A DNA stretch of 64,000 bases from Accumulibacter sp. (GCF_029255285.1 NZ_JAPUVI010000022.1:206289-270288), one strand, 5' to 3'; counted from the stretch's first letter, positions 35,601 through 47,259 are shown. Notes: generated by a model from the letters alone, not told the origin. Translations and numbers: made by a program.

Positions 35601-36041
35601 GCCGACGGTAATCTCGTAGATCGCCAGCGCGGAGCTCTCCTTGACGCCACCCTTGTCGGTGGCCAGACAATCGGCGAGTTCGGCGTTGCCACTCGCCGGC
35701 GCTGGCGTCGCACCGGCCAACAGATCGGCGATCGCCGTCTGCATTTCGGCGGTCGCGAGAACGAAATTGCCCGCCGCCGTAACCGCCAGCCCGGCGCCGA
35801 CCCGCAGATCCGCCCCGCTGACGGCAATCCCCATCCCGTGTACGACACCCCAGCCGCCAGCCAGATTGGCCAGCCGGGTGCGCGTGCGGTGGTAATCCTG
35901 TTCGAGCGCAAAAGCATCGGCGCGCAGGAACTGCCCATCGAAGTAATGCAGGCGGGTCAGTGGGCTCGCCTGCTCGATGAAGGCGACGCCGTCTTTGACG
36001 CTAATCTCGACGGTCTCGCCGGTGATTTCGTTTTTGCCCAT
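32646..36041 (-). CDS. Large eCIS-associated protein, possible fibre or accessory component
   Basis: 1131 residues. Residues ~25-105 (LTRLHYFDGQFLRADAF and the following EQDYH, then HGMGIAV and RVGAGLAVTAAGNF) form a domain also present in the neighbour at 36044-37363. Similar N-termini recur in contractile-tail clusters. The centre has an Ala/Pro linker (residues ~510-540) and beta-rich stretches; the end is globular. A coiled-coil-like segment lies near 300-370. No enzyme motif is seen. It lies between the shared-domain neighbour and the giant cargo gene, so it is a candidate receptor-binding fibre or cargo chaperone. Start ATG follows AGGGG. Function unproven. Confidence 0.6.
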   Translation of the reverse strand: MGKNEITGETVEISVKDGVAFIEQASPLTRLHYFDGQFLRADAFALEQDYHRTRTRLANLAGGWGVVHGMGIAVSGADLRVGAGLAVTAAGNFVLATAEMQTAIADLLAGATPAPASGNAELADCLATDKGGVKESSALAIYEITVGPVEGQCGNEPVFGKLCESACASDARHPWWREGVVLRLRPIKLLLPASSAVATSHVHLRNRVASAYFAAEPWLAANALSAAGLASGIWCEPAGLYGRDEVVIGLLVREAGVNRVLDAWSGRRERMDTQARGYWQGRLAMRPWNVFVAQILQFQCQLSSLFDAGSAVVTPAEDCAELRLLLDRTRQELEALHKRYRDSAEKIVQSFGDKPSKKGALEAANEVKLAYAELYDLSSQLAEAELGKGALPAQRMLINAGFVELPPAGYLPVSPGKTALEEQLARMFGEGVRLHYHAVRADEIAHLLSEAQHLQRLSLTRGIDHPGEFEEVEIFVPDGQVVDLQRQAAGTWWQVDMRAAALTVFDFGSLESKTEAAAAVDAAPAPAPAAPAAAAAPDENAYGGAPAEVAEKAYDRVDNPLLALTLSGMARSETRDDGSYGLTLTTSAEPQEVSGLEFKREQKLALEIGRYSVYLAGDVGGDPFDLGLGGALDVKAELRVIAGRRGTVATLTGELTVLSRKFVEDYVELLVQMDMIASSTMVGGTETRKPDARRSTLRLTLLRRGDGDAGSFILDDQRHDPSNSPVFIDWQESPRRAVLSVSNSTEAKKAVLQNVVRALASSGVGLSGDATLAARQPLLVMSALAGMPAATDALGVAVMNTLLAIAEVSDDAAFLARARRRLFPTLDLPAAQQVRAVQDWVMFRRARTHLCGPVCAPLVVPAVEAFQVWHLRLETLKDFELLKAALDKGDPENLARFKFQRVGILRFRDESSFAEESAERVLAMWRLAAPAPQVVLGRVWESAPATGQGWQNHFRLRNMLQQIASLTRPPAAGEGALAAIPQPPPPLADGALDGGLLVVSAAAGETRNALLIYGNWDAPNHYLNKEAPRSPLEFADNTPQGAALANFIASLNVDQPVRGVTLATTKAAPDAGAPERLKAVVEALVAAGRPAPAAARQVVQEINAHDRGQLTEIGLVANDYDEVIFFELNAG

Positions 36042-36043
36042 GA

Positions 36044-37363
36044 CTAGCCCCTGAAGATGGTGGTGGTTAGGGTGCGGCCGTCGCTATCCGGAAGCAGCGC
36101 ACCGGCGGGAATCAGATTGGCGCCGAGCAGTGGCGTGCTGCCCGTGCCGACGACGCTGACGCGCAGCCGCGAGCCGACCGGTGCGCGATCGAGCGTCAGC
36201 GTGACGCTTGGCTGCGCCGGATCGCTCTCGTCGTAGGTCGGCGCGGCGAGGACGAAAGTCTTCCAGCCTTCGTCGTCGAGGTACTCGCTGACGCCGAAGG
36301 CCACCGCCTGGACGCTGGCGACCGCCAGTCGCTGACTGAAAACGAGCGTCAGGTCGCTGCCGGCCAGCGTCGCGCCGCCGCCGACGACGACCGCGCCGGC
36401 CGCCGCCGCGGGCGGCGGCTCGGTCAGCAGCAAGGCCTGCAGCAGGTAGCCGGGCAGCAGGCTGTCGCGCCCGCCGAGTTCGACGCTGCCGATCGTCGCC
36501 TGCCAGCCGCTGGCGTCCTGCCAGACATGCACGTCGCGCAAGCGGGCGATCGGCAGGCGGAGTTCATCGTCGTCGGCCGCGTCCATCAGCTCGTCGGCCA
36601 CCAAGGGCGACATTTCGGCCACCGCGCGCGCGCTGACTTCGCGCAGCAGTGCGGCGCGAGCCGCTGCCTGGTCGGCGGCCGGCAAGGTCGGCAAGACGGC
36701 CAGGCGGTCGGTCAGCCACTGCTCGGCCGGCAGCGGCTGGCCGGCGCTGTCGGTCGCCATGGGAAGCCGCCCGAAGTAGCGTTGCAACAGGTGATAGGGC
36801 GTCGGCGAAGCCGCCGCCGGCGCCTCGACGTGCCGCACCAGCGCCAGTTGCGGGCGCTCGCAGAGACGCGCGTAGGCGATGTCGGCGGCACTGCCGGCGC
36901 AGGGCTCGGCGATCGCCGGCACCGGTTGGGCGAGGCAAGTGCCGTAGCCGACGATCACGTCGAGGTCGAAGCGGGCATCCTTGACCGCTTCGATATCGTC
37001 GAATTCCTCATCGCCGGCGTGCTTTTCCCACCACTTGGGCAGGCTGACGCATTGCTCGACGTCGAGCAGGAGATCGCGGCCGAGTGCGTCGATGGCATAG
37101 CCGGGACCGACGTGCAGTTCGAAATCGTCGGTATCGAAGCGCACCGGATAGCCGGCGACGACGCCGCTGCCGTGCAGCAGGCGCTGATGGCGGCGCAGAC
37201 GGCCGACGTGGAAGCCCTGCTCGGCGCGCAGATCGGCAACACCGAGCAACATGCCGAAGTGGTAATTCGGCGCGCACTGCGGGTTGTCGGGCAGGCTCGC
37301 CGCACAGCGGTCGATCACCGGTACGCCGCTGCAGGCAAGTCCGGGGGTGTCGTTCGCTTTCAT
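36044..37363 (-). CDS. eCIS-associated protein sharing an N-terminal domain with its neighbour
   Basis: 439 residues. The N-terminal ~100 residues (NYHFGMLLGVADL, FHVGRLRRHQRLLHGSGVV, VGPGYAIDALGRDLLL) match, position by position in spacing, the start of the 1131-residue neighbour. The rest is predicted soluble alpha/beta with beta strands near the end (SVTLTLDRAPVGSRLRVSVVG). Two bases separate its stop from the next start, so translation is coupled. No enzyme signature. Probably a structural or fibre-type part of the injection system; the exact role is unknown. Confidence 0.6.
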   Translation of the reverse strand: MKANDTPGLACSGVPVIDRCAASLPDNPQCAPNYHFGMLLGVADLRAEQGFHVGRLRRHQRLLHGSGVVAGYPVRFDTDDFELHVGPGYAIDALGRDLLLDVEQCVSLPKWWEKHAGDEEFDDIEAVKDARFDLDVIVGYGTCLAQPVPAIAEPCAGSAADIAYARLCERPQLALVRHVEAPAAASPTPYHLLQRYFGRLPMATDSAGQPLPAEQWLTDRLAVLPTLPAADQAAARAALLREVSARAVAEMSPLVADELMDAADDDELRLPIARLRDVHVWQDASGWQATIGSVELGGRDSLLPGYLLQALLLTEPPPAAAAGAVVVGGGATLAGSDLTLVFSQRLAVASVQAVAFGVSEYLDDEGWKTFVLAAPTYDESDPAQPSVTLTLDRAPVGSRLRVSVVGTGSTPLLGANLIPAGALLPDSDGRTLTTTIFRG

Positions 37364-37377
37364 GGCCGTCTCCGTGC

Positions 37378-38751
37378 TCAGTAAAGCGACGCGCTGCGCG
37401 CGACCGCCGTCGCACGCTGGCGCTGCGTCTCGCTCTCAGCCAACCGATCGGCGCTGGCGCGCCAGTGCGCGGCACTCGCCGCGGCCACCTTGCGCTGCGC
37501 CAGCCGGGCCGCGCTCAGGGCACCCGCCAGCGCCGCCTCGGCGCTGTCCAGCTCCGCCAGCAGCGCGGCCGACGTCGGTGGTCCCTGCAACAGCGTCAAT
37601 CGCGCCAGCGCGCCGTCGAGGCTGTCGAGTGCCTCCCAGAGGGTGTCGGGAACGGCCGCCAGCCAGGACTGCAGGATCGACCGCTCGCCGGCGTCGAGCG
37701 CGGCGCGCGCGCTGGCCAGGTCGGCTGCCTTGCCGTCGAGCGCGGCGCGCGCCGCACTCAGCGTCGTCGCTTCGAGTTGCACCAGGGTCGCATCGGGATC
37801 CGCCTTCAGCGCCGCATAGAGCGCCTGATCATAGCTCGCCTGCGCGGCTCGCCGCGCGAGCTGCGCGTCGTCGACCGCCTTCAGCTTGACGAGCGCCGAT
37901 TCGCGCGCCGACTGGCGGCCCGCGTCGTGCAGGCGGGCCTGCTGCCAGGGCGTCAGAATCGGGAAGCGGGTCGGCGGAAGCGCCACCGGCAGCGCCGCCA
38001 GACGCTCCAGTGTCGCCGTGTCGGCGGCGAGCGCCGACGCCGCCTGAAAGCGCGCCGCCAGCGCCCGGCGCGCCGCATCGAAGGCCCGCTGCGCCTGCCC
38101 CACAGCGTCGTGGCTGGCCGTGAAGGCAGCCGCCTCGACCGCCGCCGCGCTGCTCACTGACGCCTCGACGATCGCTCGCCGCGCCCGTACACGCTTGAGA
38201 AAATCCTTTTCCGCCGTGCCGCTGGCGGGAAATTCGCCTTCGACACGAGCGCGCGCGTCGGCGCCAAAACTGCCGAGCGCCGCCGCGGCGTCGGCCGCCA
38301 GACCGGCGAGGCTGCCGCTAATCAAAGCGTCGGCCATCGAAGCCCGCTCCGCGGCATCCTGGCTGGCTTGCACCAGAGCGCGCCGCGCTGCGTCCAGTTC
38401 GCCGGTCAGCTCGGCGGCCCGCTCCTGGTGCGCCGACAGGCCGGCGCGCCGTCGCTGTACCGCGAGTTCGCCATCGGCCAGTCGGTCATTGGCGGTCGCC
38501 AGCCCGATCAGAGCCTCTTCCATGCGCCGCAGCAACGGGTCGCCGTCGGCCGGCATGGGGATGGCGGCCAGTTCACGGCGCGCTGCCGCGAGGTCGTCGG
38601 CGGCCTGCCGCGCCGCGTCGGCCGACGACCGCTGCGCCGCCTGCGCTGCCGCCAGGGCATTGCCGAGCGTCACCACCGCCGCCTGCTCGGCACGCAGAGC
38701 GGTGTCGAGGCGAGAGACCTCGTCGGTCCAGTATTGGGTCAGGGTGGCCAT
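37378..38751 (-). CDS. Ala-rich coiled-coil eCIS protein
   Basis: About 457 residues, almost wholly alpha-helical, rich in Ala, Arg, Asp and Glu with heptad-like spacing (for example AAQAAQRSSADAARQAADDLAAARREL). There is no membrane segment and no catalytic motif. ATG 38751 is chosen because AGGAGG lies eight bases upstream; an earlier in-frame ATG is less likely. It lies next to the AAA+ ATPase gene. A tape-measure, chaperone or scaffold role would fit a long coiled coil in a tail cluster, but sequence alone does not settle it. Confidence 0.55.
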   Translation of the reverse strand: MATLTQYWTDEVSRLDTALRAEQAAVVTLGNALAAAQAAQRSSADAARQAADDLAAARRELAAIPMPADGDPLLRRMEEALIGLATANDRLADGELAVQRRRAGLSAHQERAAELTGELDAARRALVQASQDAAERASMADALISGSLAGLAADAAAALGSFGADARARVEGEFPASGTAEKDFLKRVRARRAIVEASVSSAAAVEAAAFTASHDAVGQAQRAFDAARRALAARFQAASALAADTATLERLAALPVALPPTRFPILTPWQQARLHDAGRQSARESALVKLKAVDDAQLARRAAQASYDQALYAALKADPDATLVQLEATTLSAARAALDGKAADLASARAALDAGERSILQSWLAAVPDTLWEALDSLDGALARLTLLQGPPTSAALLAELDSAEAALAGALSAARLAQRKVAAASAAHWRASADRLAESETQRQRATAVARSASLY

Positions 38752-38765
38752 GGAAATTCCTCCTG

Positions 38766-40911
<2,146 letters not shown>

Positions 40912-40919
<8 letters not shown>

Positions 40920-42390
40920 AGCGAATCCTCAGAACGCAGGCCAGCCACGGCAACCAGCCGGGATCCAGATCGAGGCCGAGACGGCGCGTGCTGACGTCCA
41001 CCGAATCGAGCGGCAGAACGAGTTCGATCCAGCCGGGCTCGCAACGGAGCCGGCCACGGCGCCGGCAAACCGTTGCCAGGCGAGGCGCCGCCATTTCAGG
41101 TGCTGCCTCGGCCAGCCACGCCGCCCAGCCGTCGACCAACCCCGCGGCGTACTCGGCAAGCCGCGCCGGCAAGTCGCCGGCCGGCACTTCGCCACCGCAG
41201 AACGCCGCGCGCGCGGCATCGCCGGCCGGCACGCCTAGCGCATCGGCAAGCCCGCGCAGCAACATCGCCAAGCCATCGGGCGCCACTTCGGGCTGCGCCG
41301 CCAGCCAGTCCAGCGCACCGCTGGCCGGCAGGCGGCCGAGCCAGAACAGCAGGCCGCCCCAGTCGGTGGTTTCCCAGCGACCGGCTTCGGGCAGTTCGGG
41401 CAGATCCGGCAAGCGATGCGCTTGCTGCGGCTCGTACGCCTCCTCGAGTCCGTCGCGCGCCATGCCGGCCGTTGCCGTCGGCAACGGCACGACGGATGGT
41501 GCCTCGGCCGGCCGGCTTGCACTCACCCATCGGCGCGCTCCGGCTTCTCCGACCGCGGCCGCGAGCTCGGCCCGCACCGTCGCCAGCCGCGCCCGCAGGA
41601 CGGCCGGCGGCATTCCCTCCGCGGGCCATTTGAGCGCGGCCAGCAGGACGCTCAGGAGGTCGACATGGCGCGCCGCGAACGGCGCTCGCGCCGCCGCCCA
41701 GTGCAGCCACTGCCGTGTCTGCGGGTCGTCCGCCAGCGACCACGCCGCATCGTCATCGCCGGCCACTCGCCGGCCGGGCGTCGGCAAGACGCGGCGACCG
41801 GCGTCGACGTAGGCCGCAGTGCGTGGACTGGCCGCCAGCAGGCTATCCCACGCCGCCGCCGGCAGCGCGCGCAGCAGGGCGCTGAACGCCGCCGTGTCGG
41901 GCTCGGCGAACATCAACCGGTGGATGACCGGCCACACCAGAGACGGCTCGCCGACCAGCAGGGCCGTCCCGGCGGCGAGTACCGCTTCGGCTTCCTGGCC
42001 GGCGCGCGCGATGAGCCCCATGCGCTGCCACGCCCACTGCCGGTGGCACTCGCCCAGCGCACTGCGGTACAGGAGATCGGTCAGCGCCGCGCGCCGGCTG
42101 GCATAGCGCAGGGTTGACGACTCACCTCCACCGCTCATCGTCCGCGCGATGGCGCGGCGCAGTTCGCCCTGCCACTGCGCGCCGACGTCCTCGGCGCCGG
42201 CGTCGATCGACCAGCGCAGGGCGAGCGGCAGGCGGCCGATGAACAGCCACTCGTCGTCACCCACCAGACCGGCGCTGAGCGCCTCGCCGTCGGCCGCCGC
42301 GCAAGCGCGCAGCCAAGCGTCGCGACGCTCGTCCGGCAAGGGCAGCGGACTGCGGAAGCGGGCGCGCAGACGTTCGATGGCGAGGCTCAT
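40912..42390 (-). CDS. Uncharacterised eCIS cluster protein
   Basis: 492 residues from ATG 42390, which overlaps the previous stop as ATGA. The longer frame reaching 43239 lies inside the upstream gene and is dismissed. Mostly helical, rich in Trp, Leu and Ala. A segment WETTDWGGLLFWLGRL near residue 320 recalls the GGLLFLL-type strands I associate with contractile-injection tape-measure or ATPase-partner proteins, but the match is weak. It lies between the baseplate wedge and the ATPase gene, with translational coupling to both. Role unknown. Confidence 0.55.
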
Positions 42391-44525
42391 GACTGCTCCC
42401 GATCGAGTTCCGGCCGCCCGAGCAGATAGCCCGCACCGAGCACGGCGTCGCCCATAAGACCCGGCTGAAATCCCGCCGACTGGCCGATCACCGACGAGAT
42501 GCCGAGGTGCGCCCCGAGGCCGGCGCGAATTCCGCTGTCGGCAGTGCACAGCGTGAAATCGGTGTGCGCGGGCTTGTGCAGTTCGAGCAGGCGGCGTACG
42601 CAGCCAAGTTGCCGCGCATCGAGCGTGGCGACGACGCTGACCGTGAAACGGTGCGCGAAGTCGTCGAAATTCTCGAAATCGTCGCCGGATGGCGGCTGGT
42701 CGCTGGCCAGCGCCTGCCGTCGCGGGTCGCCGATGGCACCGCCGACCCGGTAACCGACGCCGAGTACGGCCTGCGAAGCATTGACCTGCGTGTTGCCGAC
42801 GACGCCCCCGCCGCGCAAGCGGAAATGCTCGACGATCACCACTTCGGCGCCGGTGAGGATCTCGACCATGCGCCGCAGGCTGGCGAGCGTGCCGCGGGTC
42901 CGGAAGAGGTTCGCGGCTTCGGCGATCATCCGCCGCTGCACCTCGGCCGGCCAGCAGGGATCGAGCACCAGGCCGAGGAAGGAGGCCAGCCACGGCAAGG
43001 CTTGCGCGGGCGCGATCCGGGAATCGAGCAGACGGTGGCGGTCGCCGGACACCGACTGCCATTCGTCGAGCATGGCGGCCGGCGGCATCAGGTAGCGGAA
43101 GAGGAAATCGCGCGCCGCGGCTTCGCGCCACAGCGTGCGTGGCAGCTTCTTCAGCAGATCGTGGCCCGGGTACTCGGCGCGTGCGCCACGCAGGCGCGGG
43201 CTCTTGCTGCGCGTGCCGGAGAACTCGAAAACCAGCCACAGGTAGCGGCCGGGCGGCACGATCAGCGGCGCCTCGTAGAGCGCGAAGCCGTCTGCCGCGA
43301 CCGGCGTCAGCGGCCGCGCCGACGGGTCACGGAAGAGCGCCTGCGTTTCCCGCCCGTCGTTTTCCCAGGTGTGCTGCGAGAGCACCGGCACCTCGCCGGC
43401 CAGGCCCTGGCCGTCGATCGGGTCGCCGAACTCCAGGTCGTCACGCGTGAACGCGCGAAAACGGATGCCGGTGCCGGCCGGGAGGCACGCTTCGACGATC
43501 AGGCGACCCCACGACATCTGATCGTGCTCGGCATCGAGCGCGAACGAAAAGAGCCGGCCGCTCTGGCGATATTGCGCCCGCGCCGGCGCGGCATGCCGCA
43601 GGCCCTGCGCCGTCCAGTAGGCGACCCGTCCATCGGGCGCGAGAACGATGCCGCGCCCGTCGTAATGCGGCGCCACCAGCGGCGGCAGCAGCGTCGGCTG
43701 ATTGCCGAGCAGGCGCAGGCGAACGAACTGGTCGCCGGGCAGTTGCGCCACGACGATCAGCGCGCCGAACTCCGGGTGCTCCGCCTGGCTGGCGACGTCG
43801 GTACAGAACGGCAGGGTGATCGACTGCCCGAGGTGCAGCGCATGCAGCGCGGCGTCGAACTGGCCGGCGCGCTCGAGCACCCAGGCGAGATAGCCGCCAC
43901 GCGCGGCGGCCGAGATGGCGAGCCGCTCGCCCCCGGCGACCGCCGGCCAGGCCGTACGCCGTGCTTCGTCGCAGGGCGCCAGTTGCCAGGTCGTCCCGTC
44001 GGCGAGCAACACGAAGACGTCGCTCCCGCAAGCGGCGAGGTCGACCGGCGGCTGCGCGAAGTCGATCCGTCGCGCCACTTCCTGCTGCCAGGTGTCAACC
44101 AGCCAGACCGCTTTGGCGTCGGGATCGGCGAGGTAAAGATAGTCGGTGTCGTCGGTCGCCAGCGCCAGCGGGCGCCTGGGCAGGTCACCGATGGTCGCGC
44201 CATCGACTTCGGTCGCCGCGGGAGTGATAGCGAACGCTTGCGGTTTGCCGTCGTGAACGCCCAGCGAAGTCGTCCGGCCCCAGAGAACGCTGTCCACTTT
44301 CCCGTCTTCCGGCCGCGGGTGGAAAAACCGGCAGCGCCGGTCGAAAGCCATCCCGGCGTAGCCGCCGGTGAACGGGCCCGTGGCCGGCGCCCCGTCTTCG
44401 GCCGGCGTGGCCGCCGGTGCCAGCATCACCAGGTCGTCGACGCGCGCCGTATCGTGCAGCGCGCACAACTGCCAATGGGCCATACCGCGCAGCACACGGA
44501 CGCCGGAATCGGGGATCAGGCGCAT
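42387..44525 (-). CDS. Baseplate wedge protein with phage tail protein I-type domain (Afp12-like)
   Basis: 712 residues. The N-terminal ~480 residues form repeated beta strands (DTDYLYLADPDAKAVWLVD and similar), reminiscent of a beta-propeller. The C-terminal part has the tail protein I/P2 gpI-like segment: LPWLASFLGLVLDPCWPAEV, then IAEAANLFRTRGTLASLRRM and EILTGAEV. This domain sits at the baseplate periphery next to the gpJ-like wedge, encoded immediately upstream. Afp12 of Serratia occupies the same place. The last 70 residues are Gly-rich. Confidence 0.75.
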   Translation of the reverse strand: MRLIPDSGVRVLRGMAHWQLCALHDTARVDDLVMLAPAATPAEDGAPATGPFTGGYAGMAFDRRCRFFHPRPEDGKVDSVLWGRTTSLGVHDGKPQAFAITPAATEVDGATIGDLPRRPLALATDDTDYLYLADPDAKAVWLVDTWQQEVARRIDFAQPPVDLAACGSDVFVLLADGTTWQLAPCDEARRTAWPAVAGGERLAISAAARGGYLAWVLERAGQFDAALHALHLGQSITLPFCTDVASQAEHPEFGALIVVAQLPGDQFVRLRLLGNQPTLLPPLVAPHYDGRGIVLAPDGRVAYWTAQGLRHAAPARAQYRQSGRLFSFALDAEHDQMSWGRLIVEACLPAGTGIRFRAFTRDDLEFGDPIDGQGLAGEVPVLSQHTWENDGRETQALFRDPSARPLTPVAADGFALYEAPLIVPPGRYLWLVFEFSGTRSKSPRLRGARAEYPGHDLLKKLPRTLWREAAARDFLFRYLMPPAAMLDEWQSVSGDRHRLLDSRIAPAQALPWLASFLGLVLDPCWPAEVQRRMIAEAANLFRTRGTLASLRRMVEILTGAEVVIVEHFRLRGGGVVGNTQVNASQAVLGVGYRVGGAIGDPRRQALASDQPPSGDDFENFDDFAHRFTVSVVATLDARQLGCVRRLLELHKPAHTDFTLCTADSGIRAGLGAHLGISSVIGQSAGFQPGLMGDAVLGAGYLLGRPELDREQS

Positions 44526-44534
44526 GGCATCGGC

Positions 44535-46793
44535 TCAGCAAACGTCGCGCAGGGCCGGTACGGGCACCGGCGGCCGCGCCAACGGCGGCGCCAGCCCGAC
44601 CCCCGGCGCGGGTAGCGTGGTCGCCTCGTCGACCACGACGATACCGGCCACCTCCGGCACTTCCCAGTCGTCGATCGGCAGGCTCTCGGTCGCCGTCCAG
44701 ACCACATTGCCGTCCGCATCGCTGCGTGCTGCGTCGAGACGCAGCGCGGCGAGGTATTCGACTCCCTCGACCTGCATGGCCACCCCTTCGAGCTCGCGCG
44801 CCAGCAGCCGCCGGCCGAGTGGCCAGCCCTGCCCGTCCGGCCCGTAGGGCGGCAGCGGCGCCAGGTATTGGCGCAGCAGGATGTCCAGCCAGTCGCGCAC
44901 GGCGTCCAGGCCGTAGCCATCGCGCACCTTGACCGACACGGCCAGGGCGATCCGCCGATAGGTCGGAGGAATGACGTACAACTCGGTGGTCACCAGTCGC
45001 CAGCGATCGAGCCAGCCGCAAACCTGCGTCAGCTCCCAGGCGTCGGGCAGCGGCGCGTTCGGATGCTGCGCGTCGCGCGCCGGCCAGACGACGACGCTCC
45101 CCGTACCCGGTTTGCGACGGCGGCTCGGGGCATGGAAGAGCGGCAGACATTCGGCGCGACCGAGAACGACGGCCGGTGTTTGCATCGCCAGTTCGGCGAA
45201 ATCGTCGCGCGCCACCGCCCGGTGGTTGCGCCGCAATTCGCTCGGGATGCGGCGCAAGGCGGCCTCCAGGCTCTCGCTGTCGGCACCGCCGCTGGCCGGC
45301 AGCGGATTGCGGCATTTCAAGGCCACCTGCCCCGGCCGGCGCAGCGGTTCGGGCGGTAGAGGCCCGGCGAGCGTCGTGCCGATCTTGTCGATCGCCGCCG
45401 ACGGGACATTGCCCGCGGCGCCGCCGCCCCAGCGATATCCGGCGACGCGCAAGCGCTCGCCGAGTTGCGGCACGCGCTCGCCAAAACGCAGCGTGCCGGC
45501 TTCGGCGTCGAGCGCGAAATGCCGGTCGTTGTCGGTCGACGCGTCCAGCGTCTCGACCTGAGTCCAGTCGGTCCAGGCACCGCTTTCCTCGACCTGCAGA
45601 CGCACCGGATAGCGCGCGTCGCGCAGCACGGGCGCATTGGCGAGCTGGAAGACCTGGCCGGGCTGGCCGTTACCGCTGCCCAGCAGCTCGCCGGCGGCGG
45701 CGACGCTCTGTTCGGCGGTGACGGCATTCAGCGTCAGCAACTGCACCTCGCCGATGCGGCTGCCGTCGCCACGCCAGACACGCAGCCAGAACCACAGTTG
45801 ATCGGCCCGGTCGTCGTCGAGTTCGGGCGGAAAGTCACCGGTGCCTTCAAGACCGAGTGGTGCCACGGGCACGCCGAGCGGCTTCAGGTCGGCCGGCAGT
45901 TCGAGACGGACGACGCCCTGGCGAGTGAACCCGGCGGTGGTGTCGCCGGCGACGCGCAGCGGCAGGTAGTCCGGGCTGTCGTCCTTGCGCCGCGCCGCCA
46001 GCGACGCCTGCCAGACAAGCGACGGTCCGTCGCCAGCGCCGCAGGCGGCCACCTGGTCGATGTCGGGATACCAGGCCGCGGGCGAGAAGCCGAGCGACAG
46101 CGCCAACGGCCGACCGGCAACTCGTTTGAGGTCCACGAGGGGATCGTCGATCACGCCGGCGTTCTTCAGAATGCCGATCCAGACGCAACCGTCGACCGTG
46201 GCCGAGAAGTCGACCGGCGGCGAAAGGCCGTCGGAACCCAGCGTCAGCACGTCGTAGGGCGCCACCTGGCGGTCCTCGCCCTGCGCCAGCCGTACCGCGT
46301 CGACGCTGCCCTGGACGGCGGCACCCAGTTCGGCGTCGAGAGCGTCGATGAAGCCGCGCACTTTCGCTGTGTCGCCGAGATCCTCCTCGCTGAGCAGGCT
46401 GCGGCGCGCCACGGTGACGCAATCGAGCGGCCAGACGGTCGCGTCCTGGGTCAGGGTAAACAACGTCTTGCCGGCCTTGACCTGATCGCCGCCATAGAGC
46501 ACGACGCCGTTGGCGACCTTGCTCTCGAAACGGACCAGCGCCTGCGCCGGACGTGCCGGCTGCATGGGCAGATCGAGCAGGCGGAGGAAGGCGATCTGCG
46601 TCGCTTCGGGAATCTGATTGAAGCGGAACTGCAAGCCCTCGCCGAGATAGGCGAAGAGCTGCAGCAGGGTGATTCCCGGGTCGCTGTCGAGATGATCGGT
46701 CCACGCCGGGTTGTAGACCGGAATGCGGTTGCGCAACTCGGCGAACAGGTCCTCGAAGCGGCGGTCGTCCAGGATGGGGGCGATCAGTGGCAT
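44535..46793 (-). CDS. Baseplate J-like wedge protein (Afp11-like)
   Basis: 752 residues, typical of the putative baseplate assembly family found in eCIS. The N-terminus is diagnostic: LRNRIPVYNPAWTDHLDSDP, then GITLLQLFAYLGEGLQFR and LRLLDLP. The C-terminal half carries the gpJ core (ELAMQTPAVVLGRAEC, then PPTYRRIALAVSVKVRDGYG). It forms the wedge ring that carries the gp25-like protein at the sheath base. ATG 46793 is chosen because GGAG is eight bases upstream and the conserved start follows; the longer frame to 46901 is rejected. Confidence 0.85.
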   Translation of the reverse strand: MPLIAPILDDRRFEDLFAELRNRIPVYNPAWTDHLDSDPGITLLQLFAYLGEGLQFRFNQIPEATQIAFLRLLDLPMQPARPAQALVRFESKVANGVVLYGGDQVKAGKTLFTLTQDATVWPLDCVTVARRSLLSEEDLGDTAKVRGFIDALDAELGAAVQGSVDAVRLAQGEDRQVAPYDVLTLGSDGLSPPVDFSATVDGCVWIGILKNAGVIDDPLVDLKRVAGRPLALSLGFSPAAWYPDIDQVAACGAGDGPSLVWQASLAARRKDDSPDYLPLRVAGDTTAGFTRQGVVRLELPADLKPLGVPVAPLGLEGTGDFPPELDDDRADQLWFWLRVWRGDGSRIGEVQLLTLNAVTAEQSVAAAGELLGSGNGQPGQVFQLANAPVLRDARYPVRLQVEESGAWTDWTQVETLDASTDNDRHFALDAEAGTLRFGERVPQLGERLRVAGYRWGGGAAGNVPSAAIDKIGTTLAGPLPPEPLRRPGQVALKCRNPLPASGGADSESLEAALRRIPSELRRNHRAVARDDFAELAMQTPAVVLGRAECLPLFHAPSRRRKPGTGSVVVWPARDAQHPNAPLPDAWELTQVCGWLDRWRLVTTELYVIPPTYRRIALAVSVKVRDGYGLDAVRDWLDILLRQYLAPLPPYGPDGQGWPLGRRLLARELEGVAMQVEGVEYLAALRLDAARSDADGNVVWTATESLPIDDWEVPEVAGIVVVDEATTLPAPGVGLAPPLARPPVPVPALRDVC

Positions 46794-46839
46794 GGTTCGT
46801 CTCCGGCCGGCAAGGCGGCGCTGGGGCAAGCGGCGCGAT

Positions 46840-47259
46840 TCATCCAGCCTGCTCCAGATAGAAGGGGTACACAAGGACGTCCTGGCGACCGTCCAGCACA
46901 TGCGCGTAGTGGATTTCGATCAGTACCGTCGCGCGCTCGTCGGTCGGCGACACGCGCACGCCGATCACCTGCACGCGCGGCTCCCAGCGCGCCAGCGACT
47001 GGGCGATCTCGCGCTCGATGCCGGCCCGTGTCGCCGGGTTGTTCGGCGCCATCAGGTAGCGGCGCAGGCCGCAACCGAAATCGGCGCGCATCACGCGCTC
47101 GCCGGGCTCGGTGTCGAGGATCGTCAGGATCGCCTGACGGACCTTCTCCGGGCCGGCGACCAGCGGCAGGCGACCGCCCTCGTCGGGAAAGATCGGCTGG
47201 CCGAGGCCCTGACCGAGACGTTCGTAACGCTTGAGTTGACTGCTCGTCGGGCTGCTCAT
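46840..47259 (-). CDS. GPW/gp25-family baseplate protein (Afp9-like)
   Basis: 139 residues with the gp25 signature: a central ILTILDTEPGERVMRADFGCG and a following FVxN-type strand replaced here by LRRYLMAPNNPATRAGI, ending in VLIEIHYAHV. gp25 proteins join the baseplate wedge to the first sheath ring and trigger contraction. Its ATG overlaps the preceding stop. Length is standard. Confidence 0.88.
   Translation of the reverse strand: MSSPTSSQLKRYERLGQGLGQPIFPDEGGRLPLVAGPEKVRQAILTILDTEPGERVMRADFGCGLRRYLMAPNNPATRAGIEREIAQSLARWEPRVQVIGVRVSPTDERATVLIEIHYAHVLDGRQDVLVYPFYLEQAG

Noticed and set aside
30774-36047. A 1757-residue open frame on the plus strand opposite the eCIS genes
   Set aside because: It is antisense to two long, well-supported minus-strand genes. 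Its composition (Arg, Val, Gly, Asp, Gln-rich, no domains) is the usual shadow of GC-rich coding sequence.
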